A stretch of 64,000 nucleotides of DNA from Borrelia turicatae 91E135 (GTDB taxonomy: Bacteria; Spirochaetota; Spirochaetia; Borreliales; Borreliaceae): the NCBI RefSeq assembly GCF_000012085.2, contig NC_008710.1, positions 62,001-126,000 of the forward strand. Reading direction: 5' to 3'. Under the pieces are notes generated by a model. The model was not told the origin of the DNA. It saw nothing but the letters and a program-made list of their open reading frames with translations, and did not search any database. The first letter of the stretch is position 1, and the number at the start of each line of letters is the position of its first letter. The position numbers and the translations under genes were made by a program. Positions 8,779 through 18,538 of the stretch are shown piece after piece.

Positions 8779-10166
8779 TCATAATATTATTTTTAATCTT
8801 AACATTAAAACTAGCATATCCTCAAAGTAACATTGAGTATGGCTTTTCTTATATCATCAACACACAAGATGAAAATAAAAATCTTCAAGAAGGCATTGAG
8901 CAAACACTAGATAAAATTTATAAGACAATCAATGAACATATTGTCAATAACAATGATAAAGATTTCATCAGACGCATTTACATAAATCAAAATATAGTAA
9001 ATAAAGAACAAGAGATCAGCAAACTAAAAGAAGATATGGACAAAAAAAAGCTACAGAATGCAATAAGTTCCAGAGAAGAAAATAAAATAGAAATCAAGAT
9101 AAATGAGCTTAAAAAAGACATTGAAAATATTAAAATTAAACAAAAAGAATTTGAAGAGTACCTTATAAATTTAAAAAAAATGAAAACAAAATACATAAAA
9201 CATAAAGAAAAAATACATCCATCAAATTTAAACACAGAATTTTTAATAAGCCAAGAACTATTTTTTATCAATTACATACATCTTAAAAAGATAGAAAAAT
9301 ATTATCTAGTTGAAATTAGCAATATCACTCCTCAAGGAGTCAAGGTTAAAAAAGAAATTTTTCACCTATCATCATCCGTTGATGATATTGCAAACAAAAT
9401 AGCAGAGCTTAGTTTTGAAGAAATATTAGGAAGAGAATTTATTAAGATTAAGATCAATGTCATCAATAATTTAGATGCCAAAATATATATAAATGAACAA
9501 TTTGTATCAAAAGGAATATATAACAATGATATATGGGATATTTCTAAACTCCCTAACAAAGAAATTATCATTAACATCATAAGCACAACTTACAAACCCC
9601 ATACAGTAAAGCAAAAGGTAAAAAGCGGAGATACAATTAACTTAAATATTAACTTACAAAAAGCAAATTATAGAAAAATACCAATTACAAGTAATGTAAC
9701 ATCCAAAGTATTTAAAAAAGGAATATTCATAGGAGAAACTCCAATTGAAATTGAAGAACCTGAGGGCATAGAATCTATTTTATTACAAGCTAAAGGATAC
9801 AAAAACATGTTCAAAATGATAAGCAAAGAAGATAAAGAAATTAATATTGAAATGTTAAAAGACAATAAAAGCGAGCTTATCATCAAAAGAGATCAATTCT
9901 ATATAAACCTCGGAATCTTCACATTAAGCTTAATAGGTACTGCCTTTGCCATAACAAAATATAATGAATCATCAGAACTTTATAATATCGCTTTAAAGAA
10001 TATTATTAAACGTAAAATAACACCTCAAGATCTATACAACGTAAAATCAGAACAAATGATTACAACATTTTTACTTGGTACAGGAATCACACTTTCTGTT
10101 GGCAGTTTTATACCGTTAATAATTCATCTGGTAAAATATATTCAAGAAGCAAGCAGAGGTGAATAA
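8760..10166 (+). CDS. Exported or membrane-anchored PEGA-domain protein with coiled coil
   Basis: 468 residues, function unknown. An N-terminal signal (residues 4-20, ending near AYPQS) is followed by a long charged heptad-like region (about 80-150, rich in K/E/I) that should form a coiled coil. Residues about 230-365 look like two PEGA-type beta domains: the patterns AKIYINEQFVSKG and SKVFKKGIFIGETPIEIEEP, with a KPHTVKQKV strand between. Two hydrophobic segments near 380-400 and 437-458 would place the C terminus in the inner membrane. The start overlaps the end of prfB by 19 bases. PEGA domains often bind surface or S-layer-like structures, but no partner can be named here. Confidence 0.6.
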   Translation: MEKSKLIIILFLILTLKLAYPQSNIEYGFSYIINTQDENKNLQEGIEQTLDKIYKTINEHIVNNNDKDFIRRIYINQNIVNKEQEISKLKEDMDKKKLQNAISSREENKIEIKINELKKDIENIKIKQKEFEEYLINLKKMKTKYIKHKEKIHPSNLNTEFLISQELFFINYIHLKKIEKYYLVEISNITPQGVKVKKEIFHLSSSVDDIANKIAELSFEEILGREFIKIKINVINNLDAKIYINEQFVSKGIYNNDIWDISKLPNKEIIINIISTTYKPHTVKQKVKSGDTINLNINLQKANYRKIPITSNVTSKVFKKGIFIGETPIEIEEPEGIESILLQAKGYKNMFKMISKEDKEINIEMLKDNKSELIIKRDQFYINLGIFTLSLIGTAFAITKYNESSELYNIALKNIIKRKITPQDLYNVKSEQMITTFLLGTGITLSVGSFIPLIIHLVKYIQEASRGE

Positions 10167-10216
10167 ATTATTGTAAAATTACTTAGTAAACAATAAAAAA
10201 TAGGAGAATGAGAATT

Positions 10217-11062
10217 TTGGGTATTTTTGACAAGATAAAAAATTTATTTAAGAACAAAGAAAAAACACAAATATTTGAAAAATTAGAAGATATTCTCTTA
10301 GAAGCAGATATTAAAAATGATATAGTAATTGAAATAATAGAAAATATAAAAAAACTTAAGGTCAAAGATGAAGAAGAAACATTCTTAAAACTAAAAGACT
10401 TTCTTAAAAGTTACATAAACCAACAATCCCTCAACCTAGAGAATAAAAGATTAAACATCTTATTGATAATTGGGGTAAACGGAGTTGGCAAGACCTCAAG
10501 CATCATAAAGCTTGCAAATAAATTTAAAAATGAAGGTAAAAACGTATTAATAGCTGCAGCAGACACATTCCGAGCAGCAGCAATTGAACAAATTAAAATA
10601 CAGAGCGAAAAAATAGGAATTAAAGTCATATCTCAAAATCAAGGAAGCGACGCAGCAGCAGTAATATTTGACAGCATTTCAAGTGCAAAGACCAAAAATT
10701 ATGATATATTAATAATTGACACAGCAGGAAGACTTCAAAACAAAGAAAATCTAATCAAAGAACTCCAAAAAATGGATAATGTAATCAAAAAGCAAATGAT
10801 CAAAACAGATGTTAACTATAAAAAGATACTAGTAATAGACTCTATCGCTGGAAAGAATATAAACAATCAAACAGAAATATTTAACAAAGCAATAGAAATT
10901 GATGGAATAATAGCCACAAAATTTGACTCATCATCTAGAGCAGGTGGAATAATAAATATTTCAAAATTATTTAAGAAACCAATATACTTTTTTACATTTG
11001 GAGAACAAGTAGAACATATTAAAGAATTCAACACTGATGACTACTTGAATAAATTATTATGA
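10217..11062 (+). CDS. ftsY: Signal recognition particle receptor FtsY
   Basis: GTPase that docks SRP-ribosome complexes at the membrane. I choose TTG 10217 (281 residues, beginning GIFDKIKNLF like other FtsY proteins), ten bases after TAGGAG; ATG 10208 sits only one base after that site. The protein is a bare NG domain with no acidic A domain. G1 is GVNGVGKTSS, then DTFRAAA, DTAGR and TKFD. The usual DATTGQ motif before G4 reads DSIAGK, so the conserved glutamine is lysine, and the P-loop has SS where TT is common. These are mild deviations and the enzyme is expected to be active. It overlaps the next gene by four bases (ATGA). Confidence 0.85.
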   Translation: MGIFDKIKNLFKNKEKTQIFEKLEDILLEADIKNDIVIEIIENIKKLKVKDEEETFLKLKDFLKSYINQQSLNLENKRLNILLIIGVNGVGKTSSIIKLANKFKNEGKNVLIAAADTFRAAAIEQIKIQSEKIGIKVISQNQGSDAAAVIFDSISSAKTKNYDILIIDTAGRLQNKENLIKELQKMDNVIKKQMIKTDVNYKKILVIDSIAGKNINNQTEIFNKAIEIDGIIATKFDSSSRAGGIINISKLFKKPIYFFTFGEQVEHIKEFNTDDYLNKLL

Positions 11063-12093
11063 CAACAAAGATAGTAATATTATTCTTAATATTTATAATA
11101 CCAAGTACATATGGGCAAAATTACTTTATATCCGACGTATTTTTCAATAAGTATCAAGAAATATATGAAATTCCACAAACAGGATTCTACATTGAATACA
11201 TGAAAATTAATGAAATTGAAAAATTTAGTCTCTTTAAAGACCTACAACTGATAAAATATAAAACACAGAAAACAATAAAAGATGATAAAAAAAAACTAAC
11301 ATTCTATAATGAAAAAGATATCAAAACAAAAGAAGAAATTTATGATAATTTGAATAATAAAATACAAGAAATAAAATATAGTCCTAAAGGAATAATTCTT
11401 GAATCTGTAAATTATTTTTACAAAAACAATGATTTAATTTATAAAGAAATCAAAATTTTAAATCAAAAGCCAAAAACACTACACTACATGAAAGATTCTA
11501 ATGGCAAGCTTTTAAAAATAACAGGTTCAGATTTTCAAGTTTGGAATTACGGAATCAATGGAGAGATCAAGTCCACATACTTTGACATAAAAAAATCCAA
11601 AACAAAAGTAATTCAATATGATGATCAAAAAAGACATTTAGAAAGCATAATATTAGACAATAACAAAATCAAATCTAGAGAAAAAAATCAATATTTAGAT
11701 GATAATGAAGTAATCAATACAGAAGAAAAAGAAGAAGGCAACATAAAAATTATATCAAAATATAAAGGTCCCAACTTAATCAAAAAAGAAATATACAAAA
11801 ACAATGAAATAACAGAGATCAGTGATTTTGAATATAATGAATCTGGAAACGTTATAGTTGAAAATGTAATTGTAAAAGAAAACAAAAAAGAACATAACAC
11901 TAAAACAAAATATGAATATAATTCTGATAATAGACTAACGTCAAAAACAATTTATGAGAATAACTTAATATTATTAAAAACTGACTATTTTAATGATCAT
12001 GAATACGAACAAGAAATATACTACGATGGAAATCCTATCTTTAAAGTAAGATATAAAAATGACGAAATTATTGAAGAAATAAAAAGATATTAA
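11059..12093 (+). CDS. Exported repeat protein of unknown function
   Basis: 344 residues. A signal peptide (residues 5-20, ending STYGQ) is followed by a low-complexity, lysine- and asparagine-rich body made of short repeated beta strands such as ESVNYFYKNN, YDDQKRHLES, FEYNESGNVIVEN and YEYNSDNRLTSKTIYEN. These resemble the YD/MORN-like repeats of YwqK-type proteins, but I cannot assign it firmly. It should be periplasmic. The start overlaps ftsY by four bases and the lolC start follows after 11 bases, so it is transcribed with the lipoprotein-export genes. A link to lipoprotein transport is only positional. Confidence 0.55.
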   Translation: MTTKIVILFLIFIIPSTYGQNYFISDVFFNKYQEIYEIPQTGFYIEYMKINEIEKFSLFKDLQLIKYKTQKTIKDDKKKLTFYNEKDIKTKEEIYDNLNNKIQEIKYSPKGIILESVNYFYKNNDLIYKEIKILNQKPKTLHYMKDSNGKLLKITGSDFQVWNYGINGEIKSTYFDIKKSKTKVIQYDDQKRHLESIILDNNKIKSREKNQYLDDNEVINTEEKEEGNIKIISKYKGPNLIKKEIYKNNEITEISDFEYNESGNVIVENVIVKENKKEHNTKTKYEYNSDNRLTSKTIYENNLILLKTDYFNDHEYEQEIYYDGNPIFKVRYKNDEIIEEIKRY

Positions 12094-12104
12094 GAGAGAT
12101 AAAA

Positions 12105-13352
12105 ATGGGATTAAATAAATTTTTATTGAAAAGATTGATTTTAGATGAACAAAATAGCTTATCACTCACAATTGTAATAATTTTAAGCATAGTGCTTGGA
12201 CAAATCATTATCATTATCACAATATCAATAATGAATGGTTTTCAAAATGACTTTTTCACAAGCATATCTACTTTAGAGAGCGGTAATTTAAAAATTGAAA
12301 GCCAATTAAATGATCAAGAACTTAATGCTCTTAAAGAGATTAAAGAAATAATTCAAATAAATAAAATCTATGAAACACAAGGTATTGGAATCGAAAACTA
12401 TTACTATCCAAGTATCTTGAATATAATTGCACTTGACACAAAAGACATAATAGAAGATAAAAATTTTATCCTACTAACAGGCCTTACACAATCTGAGCTT
12501 CAACTTAACGATGATGAAATCATAATAGGAGATGTACTCTCATACAACTTAGGCCTACTTGAAGGCGACATAATAGGATTAATATTAAGTGATGAAATAA
12601 AAAATTTACAAACATTAAAAAACGAAATAAAATACTTCAAAATAAAAGCCATTTTTAAGAGCAATTATGCCAAAATAAATGAATCCACAATATTTATGAA
12701 CATTAATTACTTTTACAAAAAACAAATTATAAAAGATTCAGACATTAAATATCAAATCAAAACACAAAATTTATATCCTAGCAAAAGCTTAATAAACAAA
12801 ATAAAAAATATTAATCCCAATATCCAATTTAAACCATGGAACGAATATAATAAAGAATTCTATAAAGCACTAAAAATAGAGAGGAATACAATGTTAATCA
12901 TTTTAACAAGCATATTTCTTGTCATTGCCGTTAACACATATTATTTACAAAAAAGAATAATAATCAATAAAAGCAAATCAATTTCAATAATCTTATCTTT
13001 AGGGCTTAAATCGCAAAAAATCAGGAAAATTTTCTTAATTCATTCAGTAATAATCTGCATACTCGGGGGCATTATTGGATTAATTACAGGCATTATAATA
13101 TCTTCAAATATCAATGAAATTTTAAATGTAATTGATATTTTAATAAATAGCCTGATTAATACTATAAATTATATATTAAAATTAAAACTAGAAAATATAG
13201 AAATAAAAATAGTTAAAAATACAATTACACCTAAAATATTTTTAAGTGATTTAATGTTCACACTATTTTTTGCTTGCTTGTTTACCATATGCTCAAGTCT
13301 AAAGGTAACAAAAAAGATCAAATATGTTGATAAAATAAACGGAGCCTCATAA
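12105..13352 (+). CDS. lolC: LolC/LolE-family ABC permease
   Basis: 415 residues with the layout of lipoprotein-releasing permeases: one N-terminal membrane helix (about 20-42), a large periplasmic domain (about 45-255), and three C-terminal helices (about 258-280, 305-330 and 378-400). The first helix carries the family hallmark IMNGFQNDF. Together with the adjacent ATPase and second permease it should form the inner-membrane complex that extracts mature lipoproteins and hands them to the periplasmic carrier LolA. Borrelia depends heavily on surface lipoproteins. The start ATG has AGAGAG upstream. Which permease corresponds to LolC and which to LolE is a guess from gene order. Confidence 0.75.
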   Translation: MGLNKFLLKRLILDEQNSLSLTIVIILSIVLGQIIIIITISIMNGFQNDFFTSISTLESGNLKIESQLNDQELNALKEIKEIIQINKIYETQGIGIENYYYPSILNIIALDTKDIIEDKNFILLTGLTQSELQLNDDEIIIGDVLSYNLGLLEGDIIGLILSDEIKNLQTLKNEIKYFKIKAIFKSNYAKINESTIFMNINYFYKKQIIKDSDIKYQIKTQNLYPSKSLINKIKNINPNIQFKPWNEYNKEFYKALKIERNTMLIILTSIFLVIAVNTYYLQKRIIINKSKSISIILSLGLKSQKIRKIFLIHSVIICILGGIIGLITGIIISSNINEILNVIDILINSLINTINYILKLKLENIEIKIVKNTITPKIFLSDLMFTLFFACLFTICSSLKVTKKIKYVDKINGAS

Positions 13353-14033
13353 ATGAAAAATATTATATGTATAACGGAAATACATAAAACATATACTAAA
13401 AACAAAACAAAAATAAAAGTATTAGAAAATTTAAATTTAAATGTAAAAGATGGTGACTTTATTTCAATTCAAGGCAAAAGCGGATGTGGAAAATCTACAC
13501 TTTTTAACATCATATCAGGAATTGATAAAATGGATTCAGGCGATATAATTTCATGCGGAATATCTTTAAAAGATGCAAATGAGAAAACCCTAAGTTTATA
13601 TAAAAACAAAAAAATAGGTCTTGTATTTCAAAATCACAATTTAATTGATGAGTTTAGTGTATTTGAAAATATTATTTTACCTAAAATAATTGAGGGGAAA
13701 GATAACTTAGAAACAATAAATAGAAAAGCTCTACGCTTAATGAAAATATTAGAAATAGATAAAAGAGGGGATCACTACCCTTCAGAGCTCTCAGGAGGAG
13801 AAGCACAAAGAGCAGCAATTGCAAGGGCTTTAATAAATGAACCGAATATAATCTTATGCGATGAACCTACTGGTAATCTGGATATTAACACCGCAAAAAC
13901 GGTAGAATCTTTATTAATAAACACAGCTAAAACATTTCATAAAACACTAATTTTAGTCAGTCACAATCCAGAATTTTCAAACAAAGCAGATATTAAATAT
14001 GAATTTAAAGAAAAAACATTAAAGAGAATATGA
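13353..14033 (+). CDS. lolD: ABC transporter ATP-binding protein, LolD-like
   Basis: 226 residues, a complete ABC ATPase. Walker A is QGKSGCGKST near 38-47, the Q-loop is VFQNHNLI, the signature is LSGGEAQRAAIARAL near 143, Walker B is IILCDEPTGNLD near 166, and the H-loop is LVSHNPEF near 204. It follows the LolC-like gene without a gap and its TGA overlaps the start of the LolE-like gene, a standard lolCDE arrangement. It energises lipoprotein release from the inner membrane. MacB-type export ATPases are the closest alternative, but the permeases on both sides favour the Lol assignment. Confidence 0.85.
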   Translation: MKNIICITEIHKTYTKNKTKIKVLENLNLNVKDGDFISIQGKSGCGKSTLFNIISGIDKMDSGDIISCGISLKDANEKTLSLYKNKKIGLVFQNHNLIDEFSVFENIILPKIIEGKDNLETINRKALRLMKILEIDKRGDHYPSELSGGEAQRAAIARALINEPNIILCDEPTGNLDINTAKTVESLLINTAKTFHKTLILVSHNPEFSNKADIKYEFKEKTLKRI

Positions 14034-15280
14034 TGCGTCCAAATATCAAAGAACTCACAAAAATAGCATACATAATATTTATAAATTCAAAAAATAAAAA
14101 AGCCTTGATTGGTTCTGGAATGTCTTTAAGTTTAGTCATGATTCCTTTAATTATTGTCTACTACATGTCAAACAATATAATGAATTCTACAATAGAAAAA
14201 TACATTGAAAATGAAGGATTTTCCGTACAAATTGAATATAATGAAATTCAAAAAGATACATATCTTAAATCTAAGCTAGAAAAATTAAAAAAAGAATACC
14301 AACATGATGAACTAAGATATTTTTTTGAAAGAAGAACCTACGGAATAATCGGAAATAATAAAAAACAAGGTGTATTAATAAGAGCAGTAGAGAACAAATT
14401 TATTGATGAAAATAAGCATATAAAATTAATAGACGGCAAAAAAAGCTTCAACAAAAATGAAATATTGATATCAAAACAAATTAAAGATAGACTTAATTTA
14501 AACATCAACGAATCTATTTATATAGTAGTACCAAATAATAAGCATCAAAAGATATTCCCCAAAGCAAAAAAGTTTAATATATCCGGAATCATTGAAACAG
14601 GTTTAAGAGAAATTGATAAAAACTTAGTTCTCATTTCACTACAAGATTCAAATATCATGTCGGAAGAATTTTCGAAAAGTATAATTGGAATTTCTATCAA
14701 ACCCAATACAAAAGAAAAAACTGATAATTTAAAGAAAAACATTAAAAAAGAATTCCAAGAATACAAAATAAAAACATTTTATGAGCTTTACTTAAACAAA
14801 TATACAAACTTAGATATCAGCAAAAAACTCTTAATATTTATTATGGCATTTATTGTAATATTTGCAAGTATTAATATATCCTCATCCCTTTGTATGTTAA
14901 TACTTGAAAATAAAAAGAAAATTGCAATATTTAAATCAATTGGAATGAATAATTCAAGTCTCAAACTAATATTTATATTAATAGCACTTGTTCTAAGCTC
15001 AATATCTTGTATAATAGGAATAATTATTGGAAATTATATAACCATTAATATCGAACATTTAATTAATATAATAGATATCATTATTAATACAATTTTAAAA
15101 ATATTTGGAACTGATAACACAGAACTTTTAAACTCTGATTATTATATCTCTGAATTTAATATCAAAATAAGTTACAAATTTAGCTTAATTATTCTTTTAT
15201 CTTACACACTAATCAGTATTACAACAACGCTTATTCCTCTAAATATTATTTCAAAGTTTAAAGAAAAAGAAATTCTATAG
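14030..15280 (+). CDS. lolE: LolE/LolC-family ABC permease
   Basis: 416 residues with one helix at about 25-46, a periplasmic domain at 50-265, then helices near 270-290, 315-340 and 385-407. It ends the lol operon and overlaps lolD by four bases (ATGA); ATG 14033 is an equally possible start. The opening helix lacks the clear MNGF motif of its partner, consistent with divergence between the two permease subunits. The stretch IFKSIGMNNSSLKLIFI before the third helix is the coupling-helix region that contacts LolD. It is the last rightward gene before a convergent pair. Confidence 0.75.
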   Translation: MMRPNIKELTKIAYIIFINSKNKKALIGSGMSLSLVMIPLIIVYYMSNNIMNSTIEKYIENEGFSVQIEYNEIQKDTYLKSKLEKLKKEYQHDELRYFFERRTYGIIGNNKKQGVLIRAVENKFIDENKHIKLIDGKKSFNKNEILISKQIKDRLNLNINESIYIVVPNNKHQKIFPKAKKFNISGIIETGLREIDKNLVLISLQDSNIMSEEFSKSIIGISIKPNTKEKTDNLKKNIKKEFQEYKIKTFYELYLNKYTNLDISKKLLIFIMAFIVIFASINISSSLCMLILENKKKIAIFKSIGMNNSSLKLIFILIALVLSSISCIIGIIIGNYITINIEHLINIIDIIINTILKIFGTDNTELLNSDYYISEFNIKISYKFSLIILLSYTLISITTTLIPLNIISKFKEKEIL

Positions 15281-15289
15281 ATAAATCAA

Positions 15290-15309
15290 TATTTTTATAC
15301 ATAAAAATA
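15290..15309. terminator. AT-only hairpin between convergent genes
   Basis: A 9-bp perfect stem of A/T pairs (15290-15298 with 15301-15309) lies in the 29-base gap between lolE and the convergent gene. It may act as a weak bidirectional terminator. The stem has no G/C pair and the minimal loop is two bases, so support is weak. Confidence 0.35.
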
Positions 15310-16593
15310 CTATCTTACAAATACATTCACAATCTTAATAGAGGACAACTCTTCTTTAATATTTGGATAAATCTCTTTTGGGAAAATAGTCTTTAACGAA
15401 AAACTTTGCCTAGAATAAGGCTTAAGAAAAGAATTGGATTCAGAAATTAACTTTCGTTGCAGCGACCTAATAATCTGACTATCCTTAGAAACATAAGTCA
15501 CTTCAATTTCCAAATCTTTAATATTATCCTTTGAATCATTGTAAACCTCTATTAAAGAATTAGCCTCATAAATTCCAAAAGATTCATTAAAATAACTTCC
15601 AAGATATTTAAAATTTAATATTGAAGAACTTGTTTCTAAATTAACACTAGACAAATTATCAACTTCACTAAAAAATTCAACTAAACGTATATCAAGAACC
15701 ATTTTTTTAGGATGCCCATTAATCTCTTTAGAAATACTGTATATAAAATCAATTGGGGCATACACACCTTTACTCCATTTATTAGGAAAATCACTTGTCT
15801 TTTCAAAAACCTTATTTAAAATAGGCCTTCCCAAATCATCATAAACAGTAACACCATAATAAATCCTTTTAATAGGATCTTTAGCTGAAACAACTCCTGC
15901 TTTTAGCTGATAAGCATGTGCATCTTCAAAAACTAACACCTTAGCATCTTCAACTTCAACATGATATAAAACATAAGGACCTGCAGCAAGATTAACAGAT
16001 TCAACCACTAAATCAGATGCCCTTGTAACTGAGGGTAACCCTTGAAAAGTAGTCCTATGCACATCTTTTACTTCATCAAGCTTTTCATAGCCACCAATAA
16101 AGGAATGCATTATTGTATATGTAATAAATGCAATAATAGCTATTAATACAAAACTTAACAATAATATTAATACTCGATGTTTTAACCTCTCAGCTTCATC
16201 ATAATCTTTTAAGTTAATCCCACTCACTATTCCAAATTCTCGAGCCTGTAAACTTACATGTATCAATTTTTTATTTAAATTTTTACTATCTATTCTTTTT
16301 ATAAGTCTCTTATAAAAATTAAAAAATGAAGCAAAAATAGATTTATTATGAAGAGAATACAAATATATAGTCTCAAGTTCTCTTAAAGAATCGCTCAGTT
16401 CTCCCATTTCCTCTAATCGCCGAGCTCTATCATATATCTTAGAAAAACGCATTTCAATATTTTCAATATCAGCATCAGAGATATCTGCTCGTTCAATAAT
16501 ATCTTTTATACTGTTTTCTTTTAAAATCTTATTTTTATACTTAGACAGCTTAGATAAATAAATCTTAATTCTTTCCTCAGAAGTTTTACTCAT
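15310..16593 (-). CDS. Single-pass membrane protein of unknown function
   Basis: 427 residues. The cytoplasmic N-terminal half (1-135) is helical and charged, with a region near 60-105 that looks TPR-like. One strong membrane helix lies at about 139-161. The remaining 260 residues are beta-rich and would lie in the periplasm (for example YGVTVYDDLGRPILNKVFE, and an immunoglobulin-like region around 320-400). I do not recognise the family. It overlaps the preceding gene by eight bases, so it is co-translated with the 105-residue protein. Confidence 0.6.
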   Translation of the reverse strand: MSKTSEERIKIYLSKLSKYKNKILKENSIKDIIERADISDADIENIEMRFSKIYDRARRLEEMGELSDSLRELETIYLYSLHNKSIFASFFNFYKRLIKRIDSKNLNKKLIHVSLQAREFGIVSGINLKDYDEAERLKHRVLILLLSFVLIAIIAFITYTIMHSFIGGYEKLDEVKDVHRTTFQGLPSVTRASDLVVESVNLAAGPYVLYHVEVEDAKVLVFEDAHAYQLKAGVVSAKDPIKRIYYGVTVYDDLGRPILNKVFEKTSDFPNKWSKGVYAPIDFIYSISKEINGHPKKMVLDIRLVEFFSEVDNLSSVNLETSSSILNFKYLGSYFNESFGIYEANSLIEVYNDSKDNIKDLEIEVTYVSKDSQIIRSLQRKLISESNSFLKPYSRQSFSLKTIFPKEIYPNIKEELSSIKIVNVFVR

Positions 16594-16903
16594 TATCTTC
16601 TAATTCATCAACTTTTTTTAAGAGCCAATAAGCAATATTTTTAGCAGTATCTTTTGTAATAGAAATCCCAACAAAAGAATTTATTAAAATTATCTTCTCT
16701 TTAGAACCCTTAAACTCTCCAGAAATCTCTTCCAAGACACCCTCTTTAGTCTTAGTATAAACAATTTCTTCAGGAATTTCTGTGGATTCAAAGACAAGAT
16801 CACAAAAAATCTCTCCAGTATTAGTTACACTGCCATAAATATTATTAATAGGTACTAATTTATAATCCTCTGCTTTTTCAAATCTATAAATTATTTCTTT
16901 CAT
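16586..16903 (-). CDS. Small soluble protein of unknown function
   Basis: 105 residues, no signal peptide or membrane helix. It alternates predicted beta strands (DYKLVPINNIYGSVTN, IFCDLVFESTEI) and ends in a helix (NIAYWLLKKVDELED). I do not recognise it. It is the first gene of a leftward two-gene unit with the membrane protein that follows, with an eight-base overlap. It is divergent from sufS across a 196-base gap. Confidence 0.6.
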   Translation of the reverse strand: MKEIIYRFEKAEDYKLVPINNIYGSVTNTGEIFCDLVFESTEIPEEIVYTKTKEGVLEEISGEFKGSKEKIILINSFVGISITKDTAKNIAYWLLKKVDELEDNE

Positions 16904-17045
16904 AAAACGAATTATAACATAAACATATCTTTAAAAGATAAAAGCTTAAAATTAAACATAATGATAAAATATAGACATCAGAACACAAATTGACTTAACA
17001 AAAAAATATAAGAAATTTTATATGTCAAAATAAAATAAAAAATAA

Positions 17046-17054
17046 TGGTATAAT
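17046..17054 (+). promoter_or_regulatory. Extended -10 promoter for sufS
   Basis: TGGTATAAT is a perfect extended -10 element (TG, one base, TATAAT), 46 bases upstream of the sufS ATG. No good -35 lies 17 bases further up, which is common for extended -10 promoters. Confidence 0.55.
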
Positions 17055-17099
17055 TTTTAAAATAAAAATTCTTACATAAAAATAAAGAGTACTAAACAA

Positions 17100-18368
17100 A
17101 TGGATCTTAATCTTATAAAAGACACAAATGAAACAGTCAAAATCCTAAGGAAAGACTTCCCTATTCTAAATAAAACTATTAATGATAAAAAAATCATTTA
17201 TTTTGACAATGCCGCAACTTCTCAAAAACCACAAAGTGTGATTTCATCTATAGTTGAATACTACACAAATTATAATGCAAATGTGTACAGAAGCGGACAT
17301 GAACTTGCAATACAATCCAGCTTAAAAGTAGCAAAAGTAAGGAAAATTGTCAAAAATTTTATCAATGCAGAATCTTGTAAAAACATAATATTTAATTCTG
17401 GTACTACAGATGGAATAAACACAGTAGTAAACTCATTACTTTTTTCAAAACTTTTAAAAAAAAATGACGAAATCATTACAACAACGCTCGAACACAATAG
17501 TAATTTGCTTCCTTGGATAAATATTGCCAAATTTTTAAAATTAAAAATTAAACTTGCAAAATTTAATGAAATGGGAATCATTCAACCAGAACAAATAAAA
17601 AACTTAATTACAAATAAAACAAGAATTATTGCTATATCTAGCATAAACAATATACTAGGAACTATACAAGATTTAGAAACAATTGGAAAGCTTGCTAGAG
17701 ATAATAAAATTATTTTATTCATAGATGCAGCTCAAATGGCACCACATATGAATATAGATGTAAAAAAAATAGACTGTGATTTTTTAGTATTCTCAGGACA
17801 CAAAATGCTTGCTCCAACAGGCATTGGGGTCTTATATATATCAGATAAAATTATAGATAAACTCAACAGTTCCAAATTAGGAGGTAACACCATAGAAGAT
17901 ATTTTCATGAAAAATGGAGAGCTTAACTTCAAAACCCTTGAACCTCCAAATAAATTTGAATCGGGTACACCAAACATTGCAGGAATTATTGGTCTTGGCA
18001 AAGCAATAGAATATATTAATAACGTCTCAATGGAATTTATTCAAGAACATGACAGAGCACTGATTGAATATTGTGTTGCAAAATTAAAAGAAATTGATGA
18101 AGTTGAATTCATTCTAAATAAAGATATCAAACGAAAATCAATAATATCATTTACAGTAAAAGATATTCACTCACACGACATCGAGACATATCTTGATACA
18201 ATGGGAATTGCAATTAGATCTGGGAAAACTTGCGCTTACCTTGCATTTTTTTCAGAAAATATCAAAAAAGACCATCTACTAAGAATAAGCTTTTACTTAT
18301 ACAATACAAAAGAAGAAATTGATACTTTCATATCCTGCTTAAAGAGCACAATAAAAGCATTTTATTAA
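17100..18368 (+). CDS. sufS: Cysteine desulfurase, SufS type
   Basis: 422 residues, group II (SufS/CsdA) pyridoxal-phosphate enzyme that takes sulfur from cysteine as a persulfide. The PLP lysine is K235 in SGHKMLAPTGIG, the PLP-contacting histidine lies in TTLEHNSNLLPW, and the catalytic cysteine is C378 in IRSGKTCAYLAF. The start ATG 17100 follows AAAGAG by ten bases. The next gene is a SufU-like acceptor, so the two form a sulfur-transfer pair. No sufB, sufC or sufD is in the window. In an organism with almost no iron-sulfur proteins the likely sulfur use is tRNA thiolation; that is inference. Confidence 0.88.
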   Translation: MDLNLIKDTNETVKILRKDFPILNKTINDKKIIYFDNAATSQKPQSVISSIVEYYTNYNANVYRSGHELAIQSSLKVAKVRKIVKNFINAESCKNIIFNSGTTDGINTVVNSLLFSKLLKKNDEIITTTLEHNSNLLPWINIAKFLKLKIKLAKFNEMGIIQPEQIKNLITNKTRIIAISSINNILGTIQDLETIGKLARDNKIILFIDAAQMAPHMNIDVKKIDCDFLVFSGHKMLAPTGIGVLYISDKIIDKLNSSKLGGNTIEDIFMKNGELNFKTLEPPNKFESGTPNIAGIIGLGKAIEYINNVSMEFIQEHDRALIEYCVAKLKEIDEVEFILNKDIKRKSIISFTVKDIHSHDIETYLDTMGIAIRSGKTCAYLAFFSENIKKDHLLRISFYLYNTKEEIDTFISCLKSTIKAFY

Positions 18369-18480
18369 ATTTATCTTTAAAAAAGCTCACAAAAGCTATT
18401 AATCATATTACATAAAGATTACAACACTCAATAATATCAAAGATAATGTGTACAAATTTTACTCATTACATAAAACTTAA

Positions 18481-18513
18481 ATTAAATCAATATAAAAATA
18501 TTATTGATTTAAT
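18481..18513 (+). promoter_or_regulatory. Perfect 12-bp hairpin between sufS and sufU
   Basis: Positions 18481-18492 pair exactly with 18502-18513 around a 9-base loop, ending 25 bases before the sufU ATG in a 170-base spacer. No T-run follows, so it is not a classic terminator. It could trim or stabilise the sufU message or act as an operator. Confidence 0.35.
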
Positions 18514-18538
18514 CAAGCAAACCTCTTAAAATTGAAAT

